A stretch of DNA of 57,500 nucleotides, taken from positions 1 to 57,500 of the forward strand of contig WPIO01000353.1 in the NCBI GenBank assembly GCA_009760855.2, read 5' to 3'. Of this stretch, positions 12,334 through 25,551 are shown in pieces. Both the position numbers and the translations under genes were made by a program. The stretch comes from Cristatella mucedo. Lineage: Eukaryota > Bryozoa > Phylactolaemata > Cristatellidae. The first letter of the stretch is position 1; every line of letters begins with the position of its first letter. The notes under the pieces were generated by a model that ran no database searches, was not told where the DNA came from, and worked only from the letters and a program-made list of their open reading frames with translations.

Positions 12334-14564
12334 ATGCAAGGCACCTCACGCTGCAGCAGCAAGTTTTTGCAGGATATAACGAGCAGTATCGGCGTGTCTT
12401 TATGTTTCGCGATCTGCTGCAAACACAAGCTAAATGAGTTATTCAAGTGCGATTACCTCAAGCAAGCAGCTCCACTCTGCTGCCTTCTCCTTCAGGCTTC
12501 GACGGGTGGATTTAAAGTATCTAGGTATTGTGTGATCTGCTGCAAACTCATGCGAAATGAGTTATTCAAGTGGGGATGGCTTAATGCAAGGCACCCCATT
12601 CTGCAGCAAGTTATCACAGGCTATAAGGAGCGGTATCGAGGTGTCTTTATATTCCGCGATCTTCTGCAAACTCAAGCGAAATGAGTTATTCATGTGCGAT
12701 TGCCTAAAGCAAGGAGCTGCGATCTGCTGCTAGATACTGCAGTCTTTGTCGGGGTGGATTTAAAGTATCTAGATATTGTGCGATCTGCTGCGAACTCATG
12801 CAAAATTAGGCATTCAAGTGTGAATGGCTCACTGGAAGGCACTGCACTCAGCAGCAAGTTATCGCAGGCTAAAAGGAACTGTATCGCGGTGTATTTATAT
12901 TCTGCGATCTCCTGCAAACTCAAGCGAAATGAGTTATTTCAGTGCGATTGCCTAAAGCAAGGAGCTGCAATCTGCTGCAAGATACAGCAGGCTTTATCGG
13001 GTGGATTTAAAGTATTTACATATTGTGCGATCTGCTGGGAACTAATACAAAACGAGTCATTCAAGTGTGGATGGCTTATTGCAAGGCGCCCTACTCTGCA
13101 GCAAGTTATCACACGCTAGAACGAGCAGTTTCGAGGTGTCTTTATATTCTGCAATCTGCTGCAAACTCAAGCGAAATGAGTTATTTCAGTGCCATTGCCT
13201 AAAGCAAGCAGCTGCAATCTGCTGCAAGATACTGCAGGCTTTATTGGGTGGATTTAAAGTATCTAGATATTGTGCGATCTGCTGGGAACTCATGCAAGAT
13301 GAGGCTTTCAAATATGGATGGCACATTGCAAAGGCGCCCCACTCTGCAGCAAGTTATCATACACTAGAACGAGCAGTATCGAGGTGTCTTTATATTTTGC
13401 AATCTGCTGCTAACTCAAGCGAAATGAGTTATTTCAGTGCGATTTCCTAAAGAAGGCCCTGCATTCTGCTGGCAGATACTGCACGCTCCGACGGAACGAT
13501 TTAAAGTATTTTGATATTGTTCGATCTGCTGTGAACTCATGCAAAATAAGTAAGTCAAGTGTGAATGGCTTAATGCAAATGGCCATACTCTGCAGCAAGT
13601 TTTCACAGGCTATAAAGAGCAGTTTCAAGGTGTCTTTATTTTCAGGGATCTGCTGCAAACTCAAGCGATATGAGTTATTCCAACACGATTGCCTAGAGCA
13701 ACGAGCTGCACTATTCTGCCAGCTCCTGCATGCTTCGTCGGATGGATTCAAAGTATCTAGATATTGTGCGATCTGCTGCGAACTCATGCAAAATGAATTA
13801 TTCAAGTGTGGTGGATAGCTTATTGCAAGGGGCTGCACTCTGCTGCAAGTTAACGCAGACTATAAGGAGCAGTATCGAGGTGTCTTTATATTCCGCCATC
13901 TGCTGGAAACACAAGCGAAATGAGATATTCAAGTGCGATTGCTTAAAGCAAGGAGCTGCAATCTGCTGCAAGCTCCGGCACACTATGTCGGGTGGATTTA
14001 AAGTATCTAGATATTGTGTGATCTGCTGTGAACTCAAGCAAAATGAGTTATTCAATGCGACTGGATTAATGCAAAGCGCCTCACTCTACAGCAAGTCATA
14101 GCCGGCCATAAGGAGCAGTATCGAGGTATCTGTATAATTCGCGATCTGCTGCAAACTCTAACGAAATGAGTTATTCAAGTGCGATTGCCTCATGCAAGGA
14201 GCTCCACCGTTCTGCCAGCTCCTGCACGATTTGTCGGGTTTATTTAAAGTATCTACATATTGTGCGATCAGCTGCGAATTCATGCAAAATACGTTATTGA
14301 AGTGCTAATGGCTTAATGCAAGGCACAGCACTCTGCAGCAAGTTATCGCAGGCTATACGAAGCAGTATCGAGGTGTCTTTACATTTCGCAATCTGCTGCA
14401 AACTCAAGCGAAATGAGTTATTCAAGTGCGGTTGCCTAAAGCAATGAGCTGCACTCTGCTGGCAGCTCCTGCACTCTTCGTCGGGTGGATTCAAAGTATC
14501 TAGATAGTGTGCGATCTCCTGCGAACTCAAATGCAAAATGAGTTATTAAAGTGCGAATGTCTTA
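12334..14564 (+). repeat. Short higher-order unit, about four dimers deleted
   Basis: 2,231 bp, 981 bp shorter than canonical. It lacks about one dimer between the 'ctttattgggtgg' dimer near 13,240 and the 'gatgaggctttcaaatatgg' dimer near 13,300. It also lacks the three-dimer block that normally holds the second 'atgcgactggattaatgc' dimer. Small local insertions are present, such as 'gtggtggatag' near 13,808. Confidence 0.65.
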
Positions 14565-17500
14565 ATGCAAGGCACCTCACGCTGCAGCAAGTTTTTGCAG
14601 GATATAACGAGCAGTATCGGCGTGTCTTTATGTTTCGCGATCTGCTGCAAACACAAGCTAAATGAGTTATTCAAGTGCGATTACCTCAAGCAAGCAGCTC
14701 CACTCTGCTGCCTTCTCCTTCAGGCTTCGACGGGTGGATTTAAAGTATCTAGGTATTGTGTGATCTGCTGCAAACTCATGCGAAATGAGTTATTCAAGTG
14801 GGGATGGCTTAATGCAAGGCACCCCATTCTGCAGCAAGTTATCACAGGCTATAAGGAGCGGTATCGAGGTGTCTTTATATTCCGCGATCTTCTGCAAACT
14901 CAAGCGAAATGAGTTATTCATGTGCGATTGCCTAAAGCAAGGAGCTGCGATCTGCTGCTAGATACTGCAGTCTTTGTCGGGTGGATTTAAAGTATCTAGA
15001 TATTGTGCGATCTGCTGCGAACTCATGCAAAATTAGGCATTCAAGTGTGAATGGCTCACTGGAAGGCACTGCACTCAGCAGCAAGTTATCGCAGGCTAAA
15101 AGGAACTGTATCGCGGTGTATTTATATTCTGCGATCTCCTGCAAACTCAAGCGAAATGAGTTATTTCAGTGCGATTGCCTAAAGCAAGGAGCTGCAATCT
15201 GCTGCAAGATACAGCAGGCTTTATCGGGTGGATTTAAAGTATTTACATATTGTGCGATCTGCTGGGAACTAATACAAAACGAGTCATTCAAGTGTGGATG
15301 GCTTATTGCAAGGCGCCCTACTCTGCAGCAAGTTATCACACACGCTAGAACGAGCAGTTTCGAGGTGTCTTTATATTCTGCAATCTGCTGATAACTCAAG
15401 CGAAATGAGTTATTTTCAGTGCCATTGCCTAAAGCAAGCAGCTGCAATCTGCTGCAAGATACTGCAGGCTTTATTGGGTGGATTTAAAGTATCTAGATAT
15501 TGTGCGATCTGCTGGGAACTAATACAAAATGAGTTATTCAAGTGTGGATGGATGGAGGCGCCCATTGCAAGTTAAGGCTAGCGAGCAGTATCTACTCTGC
15601 AGCGAACTCAAGCGAAATGAGTAGTTATCACACGCTAGAACGAGCAGTATCTAGGTGTCTTTATATTCTGCAATCTGCTGCTTTCAAATATGGAACTCAA
15701 GCGAAATGAGTTAGTTTCATACACTAGAACGAGCAGTATCGAGGTTCAGTGCGATTTCCTAAAAGCGAAGAGTTATTTCCCTGCGATTTCCTAAAGAAGG
15801 CCATCAATCTGCTGCCAGATACTGCACGCTCCGACGGAACGATTTAAAGTATTTTGATATTGTGCGATCTGCTGTGAACTCATGCAAAATAAGTAAGTCA
15901 AGTGTGAATGGCTTAATGCAAATGGCCATACTCTGCAGCAAGTTTTCACAGGCTATAAAGAGCAGTTTCAAGGTGTCTTTATTTTCAGGGATCTGCTGCA
16001 AACTCAAGCGATATGAGTTATTCCAACACGATTGCCTAGAGCAACGAGCTGCACTATTCTTCTGCCAGCTCCTGCATGCTTCGTCGGATGGATTCAAAGT
16101 ATCTAGATATTGTGCGATCTGCTGCGAACTCATGCAAAATGAATTATTCAAGTGTGGATGGCTTATTGCAAGGGGCTGCACTCTGCTGCAAGTTAACGCA
16201 GACTATAAGGAGCAGTATCGAGGTGTCTTTATATTCCGCCATCTGCTGGAAACACAAGCGAAATGAGATATTCAAGTGCGATTGCTTAAAGCAAGGAGCT
16301 GCAATCTGCTGCCAGCTCCGGCACACTATGTCGGGTGGATTTAAAGTATCTAGATATTGTGTGATCTGCTGTGAACTCAAGCAAAATGAGTTATTCAATG
16401 CGACTGGATTAATGCAAAGCGCCTCACTCTACAGCAAGTCATAGCCGGCCATAAGGAGCAGTATCGAGGTATCTGTATAATTCGCGATCTGCTGCAAACT
16501 CTAACGAAATGAGTTATTGCAAGTGCGATTGCCTCATGCAAGGAGCTCCACCGTTCTGCCAGCTCCTGCACGATTTGTCGGGTTTATTTAAAGTATCTAC
16601 ATATTGTGCGATCAGCTGCGAATTCATGCAAAATACGTTATTGAAGTGCTAATGGCTTAATGCAAGGCACAGCACTCTGCAGCAAGTTATCGCAGGCTAT
16701 ACGAAGCAGTATCGAGGTGTCTTTACATTTCGCAATCTGCTGCAAACTCAAGCGAAATGAGTTATTCAAGTGCGGTTGCCTAAAGCAATGAGCTGCACTC
16801 TGCTGGCAGCTCCTGCACTCTTCGTCGGGTGGATTCAAAGTATCTAGATAGTGTGCGATCTGCTGCGAACTCATGCAAAATGAGGCATTTAAGTGTGGAT
16901 GGCCTATTGCAAGGCGCCCACTCTGCAGCAAGTTATCATACACTAGAACGAGCAGTATCGAGGTGTCTTTATATTCCGCCATCTGCTGGAAACACAAGCG
17001 AAATGAGATATTCAAGTGCGATTGCTTAAAGCAAGGAGCTGCAATCTGCTGCAAGCTCCGGCACACTATGTCGGGTGGATTTAAAGTATCTAGATATTGT
17101 GTGATCTGCTGGGAACTCAAGCAAAATGAGTTATTCAATGCGACTGGATTAATGCAAAGCGCCTCACTATACAGCAAGTCATAGCCGGCCATAAGGAGCA
17201 GTATCGAGGTATCTGTATAATTCGCGATCTGCTGCAAACTCTAACGAAATGAGTTATTCAAGTGCGATTGCCTCATGCAAGGGGCTCCACCGTTCTGCCA
17301 GCTCCTGCACGATTTGTCGGGTTTATTTAAAGTATCTACATATTGTGCGATCAGCTGCGAATTCATGCAAAATACGTCATTGAAGTGCTAACGGCTTAAA
17401 TGCAAGCACAGCACTGCTGCAGCAAGTTATCGCAGGCTATACGAAGCAGTATCGAGGTGTCTTTACATTTCGCAATCTGCTGCAAACTCAAGGGAAATGA

Positions 17501-17648
17501 GTTATTCAAGTGCGGTTGCCTAAAGCAATGAGCTGCACTCTGCTGGCAGCTCCTGCACTCTTCGTCGGGTGGATTCAAAGTATCTAGATAGTGTGCGATC
17601 TCCTGCGAACTCAAATGCAAAATGAGTTATTAAAGTGCGAATGTCTTA
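14565..17648 (+). repeat. Higher-order unit with a scrambled patch
   Basis: 3,084 bp, 128 bp short of canonical, which is not a whole dimer. The deficit lies in 15,540-15,800, where recognisable fragments of several dimers occur out of order. Outside that patch the dimers follow the canonical order. Confidence 0.65.
15540..15800. repeat. Scrambled satellite fragments
   Basis: Short pieces of A and B monomers are shuffled: 'gatggatggaggcgccc', 'aaggctagcgagcagtatc', then 'aactcaagcgaaatgag' three times within about 160 bp with broken spacing, and 'gatttcctaaa' twice. Normal 123/124-bp phasing is lost. Either a complex local rearrangement or a faulty consensus would look like this. Confidence 0.7.
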
Positions 17649-20600
17649 ATGCAAGGCACCTCACGCTGCAGCAAGTTTTTGCAGGATATAACGAGCAGTA
17701 TCGGCGTGTCTTTATGTTTCGCGATCTGCTGCAAACACAAGCTAAATGAGTTATTCAAGTGCGATTACCTCAAGCAAGCAGCTCCACTCTGCTGCCTTCT
17801 CCTTCAGGCTTCGACGGGTGGATTTAAAGTATCTAGGTATTGTGTGATCTGCTGCAAACTCATGCGAAATGAGTTATTCAAGTGGGGATGGCTTAATGCA
17901 AGGCACCCCATTCTGCAGCAAGTTATCACAGGCTATAAGGAGCGGTATCGAGGTGTCTTTATATTCCGCGATCTTCTGCAAACTCAAGCGAAATGAGTTA
18001 TTCATGTGCGATTGCCTAAAGCAAGGAGCTGCGATCTGCTGCTAGATACTGCAGTCTTTGTCGGGTGGATTTAAAGTATCTAGATATTGTGCGATCTGCT
18101 GCGAACTCATGCAAAATTAGGCATTCAAGTGTGAATGGCTCACTGGAAGGCACTGCACTCAGCAGCAAGTTATCGCAGGCTAAAAGGAACTGTATCGCGG
18201 TGTATTTATATTCTGCGATCTCCTGCAAACTCAAGCGAAATGAGTTATTTCAGTGCGATTGCCTAAAGCAAGGAGCTGCAATCTGCTGCAAGATACAGCA
18301 GGCTTTATCGGGTGGATTTAAAGTATTTACATATTGTGCGATCTGCTGGGAACTAATACAAAACGAGTCATTCAAGTGTGGATGGCTTATTGCAAGGCGC
18401 CCTACTCTGCAGCAAGTTATCACACGCTAGAACGAGCAGTTTCGAGGTGTCTTTATATTCTGCAATCTGCTGCAAACTCAAGCGAAATGAGTTATTTCAG
18501 TGCCATTGCCTAAAGCAAGCAGCTGCAATCTGCTGCAAGATACTGCAGGCTTTATTGGGTGGATTTAAAGTATCTAGATATTGTGCGATCTGCTGCGAAC
18601 TAATACAAAATGAGTTATTCAAGTGTGGATGGCTCATTGTAAGGCGCCCTACTCTGCAGCAAGTTATCACTGGCTAGAACGAGCAGTATCTAGGTGTCTT
18701 TATATTCTGCAATCTGCTGCGAACTCAAGCGAAATGAGTTATTTCAGTGCGATTGTTTAAAGCAAGGAACTGCAATCTGCTTCAAGATACTGCAGGCTTT
18801 GTTGGGTGGATTCAAAGTATCTAGATATTGTGTGATCTGCTGCGAATTCATGCAAGATGAGGCTTTCAAATATGGATGGCACATTGCAAAGGCGCCCCAC
18901 TCTGCAGCAAGTTATCATACACTAGAACGAGCAGTATCGAGGTGTCTTTATATTCTGCAATCTGCTGCTAACTCAAGCGAAATGATTTATTTCAGTGCGA
19001 TTTCCTAAAGAAGGCCCTGCATTCTGCTGCCAGATACTGCACGCTCCGACGGAACGATTTAAAGTATTTTGATATTGTGCGATCTGCTGTGAACTCATGC
19101 AAAATAAGTAAGTCAAGTGTGAATGGCTTAATGCAAATGGCCATACTCTGCAGCAAGTTTTCACAGGCTATAAAGAGCAGTTTCAAGGTGTCTTTATTTT
19201 CAGGGATCTGCTGCAAACTCAAGCGATATGAGTTATTTCAATACGATTGCCTAGAGCAACAAGCTGCACTATTCTGCCAGCTCCTGCATGCTTCGTCGGA
19301 TGGATACAAAGTATCTAGATATTGTGCGATCTGCTGCGAACTCATGCAAAATGAATTATTCAAGTGAGGATGGCTTATTGCATGGGGCTGCACTCTGCTG
19401 CAAGTTAACTCAGACTATAAGGAGCAGTATCGAGGTGTCTTTATATTCCGCCATCTGCTGGAAACACAAGCGAAATGAGATATTCAAGTGCGATTGCTTA
19501 AAGCAAGGAGCTGCAATCTGCTGCAAGCTCCGGCACACTATGTCGGGTGGATTTAAAGTATCTAGATATTGTGTGATCTGCTGTGAACTCAAGCAAAATG
19601 AGTTATTCAATGCGACTGGATTAATGCAAAGCGCCTCACTCTACAGCGAGTCATAGCCGGCCATAAGGAGCAGTATTGAGGTATCTGTATAATTCGCGAT
19701 CTGCTGCAAACTCTAACGAAATGAGTTATTCAAGTGCGATTGCCTCATGCAAGGAGCTCCACCGTTCTGCCAGCTCCTGCACGATTTGTCGGGTTTATTT
19801 AAAGTATCTACATATTGTGCGATCAGCTGCGAATTCATGCAAAATACGTTATTGAAGTGCTAATGGCTTAATGCAAGGCACAGCACTCTGCAGCAAGTTA
19901 TCGCAGGCTATACGAAGCAGTATCGAGGTGTGTCTTTACATTTCGCAATCTGCTGCAAACTCAAGCGAAATGAGTTATTCAAGTGCGGTTGCCTAAAGCA
20001 ATGAGCTGCACTCTGCTGGCAGCTCCTGCACTCTTCGTCGGGTGGATTCAAAGTATCTAGATAGTGTGCGATCTGCTGCGAACTCATGCAAAATGAGGCA
20101 TTTAAGTGTGGATGGCCTATTGCAAGGCGCCCACTCTGCAGCAAGTTATCATACACTAGAACGAGCAGTATCGAGGTGTCTTTATATTCCGCCATCTGCT
20201 GGAAACACAAGCGAAATGAGATATTCAAGTGCGATTGCTTAAAGCAAGGAGCTGCAATCTGCTGCAAGCTCCGGCACACTATGTCGGGTGGATTTAAAGT
20301 ATCTAGATATTGTGTGATCTGCTGGGAACTCAAGCAAAATGAGTTATTCAATGCGACTGGATTAATGCAAAGCGCCTCACTATACAGCAAGTCATAGCCG
20401 GCCATAAGGAGCAGTATCGAGGTATCTTTAAAATTCGTGATCTGCTGAAAACTCTAACGAAATGAGTTATTCAAGTGCGATTGCCTCATGCAAGGAGCTC
20501 CACTCTACTGCCAGCTCCTGCACGATTTGTCGGGTTCATTTAAAGTATCTACATATTGTGCGATCAGCTGCGAATTCAGGCAAAATACGTCATTCAAGTG

Positions 20601-20860
20601 CTAATGGCTTAATGCAAGGCACAGCATGCTGCAGCAAGTTATCGCAGGCTTTACGAAGCAGTATCGAGGTGTCTTTACATTTCGCAATCTGCTGCAAACT
20701 CAAGGGAAATGAGTTATTCAAGTGCGGTTGCCTAAAGCAATGAGCTGCACTCTGCTGGCAGCTCCTGCATTCTTCGTCGGGTGGATTCAAAGTATCTAGA
20801 TAGTGTGCGATCTCCTGCGAACTCAAATGCAAAATGAGTTATTAAAGTGCGAATGTCTTA
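17649..20860 (+). repeat. Higher-order satellite unit (3,212 bp, canonical)
   Basis: Complete 13-dimer unit with all diagnostic dimers in order. It carries private base changes, for example 'gatggatacaaag' near 19,299 and 'acagcgagtcatag' near 19,644. Useful as a reference copy of the unit. Confidence 0.8.
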
Positions 20861-23800
20861 ATGCAAGGCACCTCACGCTGCAGCAAGTTTTTGCAGGATA
20901 TAACGAGCAGTATCGGCGTGTCTTTATGTTTCGCGATCTGCTGCAAACACAAGCTAAATGAGTTATTCAAGTGCGATTACCTCAAGCAAGCAGCTCCACT
21001 CTGCTGCCTTCTCTTTCAGGCTTCGACGGGTGGATTTAAAGTATCTAGGTATTGTGTGATCTGCAGCAAACTCATGCGAAATGAGTTATTCAAGTGGGGA
21101 TGGCTTAATGCAAGGCACCCCATTCTGCAGCAAGTTATCACAGGCTATAAGGAGCGGTATCGAGGTGTCTTTATATTCCGCGATCTTCTGCAAACTCAAG
21201 CGAAATGAGTTATTCATGTGCGATTGCCTAAAGCAAGGAGCTGCGATCTGCTGCTAGATACTGCAGTCTTTGTCGGGTGGATTTAAAGTATCTAGATATT
21301 GTGCGATCTGCTGCGAACTCATGCATAATTAGGCATTCAAGTGTGAATGGCTCACTGGAAGGCACTGCACTCAGCAGCAAGTTATCGCAGGCTAAAAGAA
21401 ACTGTATCGCGGTGTATTTATATTTCAGGATCTCCTGCAAACTCAAGCGAAATGAGTTATTTTAGTGCGATTGCCTAAAGCAAGGAGCTGCAATCTGCTG
21501 CAAGATACAGCAGGCTTCATCGGGTGGATTTAAAGTATTTACATATTGTGCGATCTGCTGGGAACTAATACAAAACGAGTCATTCAAGTGTGGATGGCTT
21601 ATTGCAAGGCGCCCTACTCTGCAGCAAGTTATCACACGCTAGAACGAGCAGTTTCGAGGTGTCTTTATATTCTGCAATCTGCTGCAAACTCAAGCGAAAT
21701 GAGTTATTTCAGTGCCATTGCCTAAAGCAAGCAGCTGCAATCTGCTGCAAGATACTGCAGGCTTTATTGGGTGGATTTAAAGTATCTAGATATTGTGCGA
21801 TCTGCTGGGAACTAATACAAAATGAGTTATTCAAGTGAGGATGGCTCATTGTAAGGCGCCCTACTCTGCAGCAAGTTATCACTGGCTAGAACGAGCAGTA
21901 TCTAGGTGTCTTTATATTCTGCAATCTTTTGGGAACTCAAGCGAAATGAGTTATTTCAGTGCGATTGTTTAAAGCAAGGAGCTGCAATCTGCTGCAAGGT
22001 CCGGCACACTATGTCGGGTGGATTTAAAGTATCTAGATATTGTGTGATCTGCTGTGAACTCAAGCAAAATGAGTTATTCAATGCGACTGGATTAATGCAA
22101 AGTGCCTCACTCTACAGCAAGTCATAGCCGGCCATAAGGAGCAGTATCGAGGTATCTGTATAATTCGCGATCTGCTGAAAACTCTAACGAAATGAGTTAT
22201 TCAAATGCGATTGCCTAAAGCAAGGAGCTCCACCGTTCTGCCAGCTCCTGCACGATTTGTCGGGTTTATTTAAAGTATCTACATATTGTGCGATCAGCTG
22301 CGAATTCATGCAAAATACGTTATTGAAGTGCTAATGGCTTAATGCAAGGCACAGCACTCTGCAGCAACTTATCGCGGGCTATACGAAGCAGTATCGAGGT
22401 GTCTTTACATTTCGCAATCTGCTGCAAACTCAAGCGAAATGAGTTATTCAAGTGCGGTTGCCTAAAGCAATGAGCTGCACTCTGCTGGCAGCTCCTGCAC
22501 TCTTCGTCGGGTGGATTCAAAGTATCTAGATATTGTGCGATCTGCTGCGAACTCATGCAAAATTAGGCATTCAAGTGTGAATGGCTTACTGGAAGGCACT
22601 GCACTCAGCAGCAAGTTATCGCAGGCTAAAAGAAACTGTATCGCGGTGTATTTATATTCCAGGATCTCCTGCAAACTCAAGCGAAATGAGTTATTTTAGT
22701 GCGATTGCCTAAAGCAAGGAGCTGCAATCTGCTGCAAGATACTGCAGGCTTAATCGGGTGGATTTAAAGTATCTAGATATTGTGCGATCTGCTGCGAACT
22801 AATACAAAATGAGGCATTCAAGTATGGATGGCACATTGCAAAGGCGCCCCACTCTGCAGCAAGTTATCATACACTAGAACGAGCAGTATCGAGGTGTCTT
22901 TATATTCTGCAATCTGCTGCTAACTCAAGCGAAATGAGTTATTTCAGTGCGATTTCCTAAAGAAGGCCCTGCATTCTGCTGCCAGATACTGCACGCTCTG
23001 ACGGAACGATTTAAAGTATTTAGATATTGTGCGATCAGCTGTGAACTAATACAAAATGAGTTATTCAAGTGTGGATGGCTCATTGTAAGGCGCCCTACTC
23101 TGCAGCAAGTTATCACACGCTAGAACGAGCAGTTTCGAGGTGTCTTTATATTCTGCAATCTGCTGCTAACTCAAGCGAAATGAGTTATTTCAGTGCCATT
23201 GCCTAAAGCAAGCAGCTGCAATCTGCTGCAAGATACTGCAGGCTTTATTGGGTGGATTTAAAGTATCTAGATATTGTGCGATCTGCTGGGAACTAATACA
23301 AAATGAGTTATTCAAGTGAGGATGGCTCATTGTAAGGCGCCCTACTCTGCAGCAAGTTATCACTGGCTAGAACGAGCAGTATCTAGGTGTCTTTATATTC
23401 TGCAATCTGCTGCGAACTCAAGCGAAATGAGTTATTTCAGTGCGATTGTTTAAAGCAAGGAACTGCAATCTGCTTCAAGATACTGCAGGCTTTGTCGGGT
23501 GGATTTAAAGTATCTAGATATTGTGTGATCTGCTGCGAACTCATGCAAGATGAGGCATTCAAATATGGATGGCACATTGCAAAGGCGCCCCACTCTGCAG
23601 CAAGTTATCATACACTAGAACGAGCAGTATCGAGGTGTCTTTATATTTTGCAATCTGCTGCTAACTCAAGCGAAATGAGTTATTTCAGTGCGATTTCCTA
23701 AAGAAGGCCCTGCATTCTGCTGGCAGATACTGCACGCTCCGACGGAACGATTTAAAGTATTTTGATATTGTTCGATCTGCTGTGAACTCATGCAAAATAA

Positions 23801-25551
23801 GTAAGTCAAGTGTGAATGGCTTAATGCAAATGGCCATACTCTGCAGCAAGTTTTCACAGGCTATAAAGAGCAGTTTCAAGGTGTCTTTATTTTCAGGGAT
23901 CTGCTGCAAACTCAAGCGATATGAGTTATTCCAACACGATTGCCTAGAGCAACGAGCTGCACTATTCTGCCAGCTCCTGCATGCTTCGTCGGATGGATTC
24001 AAAGTATCTAGATATTGTGCGATCTGCTGCGAACTCATGCAAAATGAATTATTCAAGTGTGGATGGCTTATTGCAAGGGGCTGCACTCTGCTGCAAGTTA
24101 ACGCAGACTATAAGGAGCAGTATCGAGGTGTCTTTATATTCCGCCATCTGCTGGAAACACAAGCGAAATGAGATATTCAAGTGCGATTGCTTAAAGCAAG
24201 GAGCTGCAATCTGCTGCCAGCTCCGGCACACTATGTCGGGTGGATTTAAAGTATCTAGATATTGTGTGATCTGCTGTGAACTCAAGCAAAATGAGTTATT
24301 CAATGCGACTGGATTAATGCAAAGCGCCTCACTCTACAGCAAGTCATAGCCGGCCATAAGGAGCAGTATCGAGGTATCTGTATAATTCGCGATCTGCTGC
24401 AAACTCTAACGAAATGAGTTATTCAAGTGCGATTGCCTCATGCAAGGAGCTCCACCGTTCTGCCAGCTCCTGCACGATTTGTCGGGTTTATTTAAAGTAT
24501 CTACATATTGTGCGATCAGCTGCGAATTCATGCAAAATACGTTATTGAAGTGCTAACGGCTTAATGCAAGGCACAGCACTCTGCAGCAAGTTATCGCAGG
24601 CTATACGAAGCAGTATCGAGGTGTCTTTACATTTCGCAATCTGCTGCAAACTCAAGCGAAATGAGTTATTCAAGTGCGGTTGCCTAAAGCAATGAGCTGC
24701 ACTCTGCTGGCAGCTCCTGCACTCTTCGTCGGGTGGATTCAAAGTATCTAGATAGTGTGCGATCTGCTGCGAACTCATGCAAAATGAGGCATTTAAGTGT
24801 GGATGGCCTATTGCAAGGCGCCCACTCTGCAGCAAGTTATCATACACTAGAACGAGCAGTATCGAGGTGTCTTTATATTCCGCCATCTGCTGGAAACACA
24901 AGCGAAATGAGATATTCAAGTGCGATTGCTTAAAGCAAGGAGCTGCAATCTGCTGCAAGCTCCGGCACACTATGTCGGGTGGATTTAAAGTATCTAGATA
25001 TTGTGTGATCTGCTGGGAACTCAAGCAAAATGAGTTATTCAATGCGACTGGATTAATGCAAAGCGCCTCACTATACAGCAAGTCATAGCCGGCCATAAGG
25101 AGCAGTATCGAGGTATCTTTAAAATTCGTGATCTGCTGAAAACTCTAACGAAATGAGTTATTCAAGTGCGATTGCCTCATGCAAGGAGCTCCACTCTACT
25201 GCCAGCTCCTGCACGATTTGTCGGGTTCATTTAAAGTATCTACATATTGTGCGATCAGCTGCGAATTCAGGCAAAATACGTCATTCAAGTGCTAATGGCT
25301 TAATGCAAGGCACAGCACTCTGCAGCAAGTTATCGCAGGCTATACGAAGCAGTATCGAGGTGTCTTTACATTTCGCAATCTGCTGCAAACTAAAGGAAAA
25401 TGAGTTATTAAAGTGCGGTTGCCTAAAGCAATGAGCTGCACTCTGCTGGCAGCTCCTGCACTCTTCGTCGGGTGGATTCAAAGTATCTAGATAGTGTGCG
25501 ATCTCCTGCGAACTCAAATGCAAAATGAGTTATTAAAGTGCGAATGTCTTA
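20861..25551 (+). repeat. Composite higher-order unit, about six extra dimers
   Basis: 4,691 bp. A truncated copy (20,861-~22,550) jumps near 21,980 from the 'gattgtttaaagcaagg' dimer straight to the 'ggtccggcacactatg' dimer. It then passes through a hybrid dimer near 22,510-22,620 into a nearly complete second copy from ~22,750 onwards. The duplicated part is a second pass through the first half of the unit. Confidence 0.6.
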
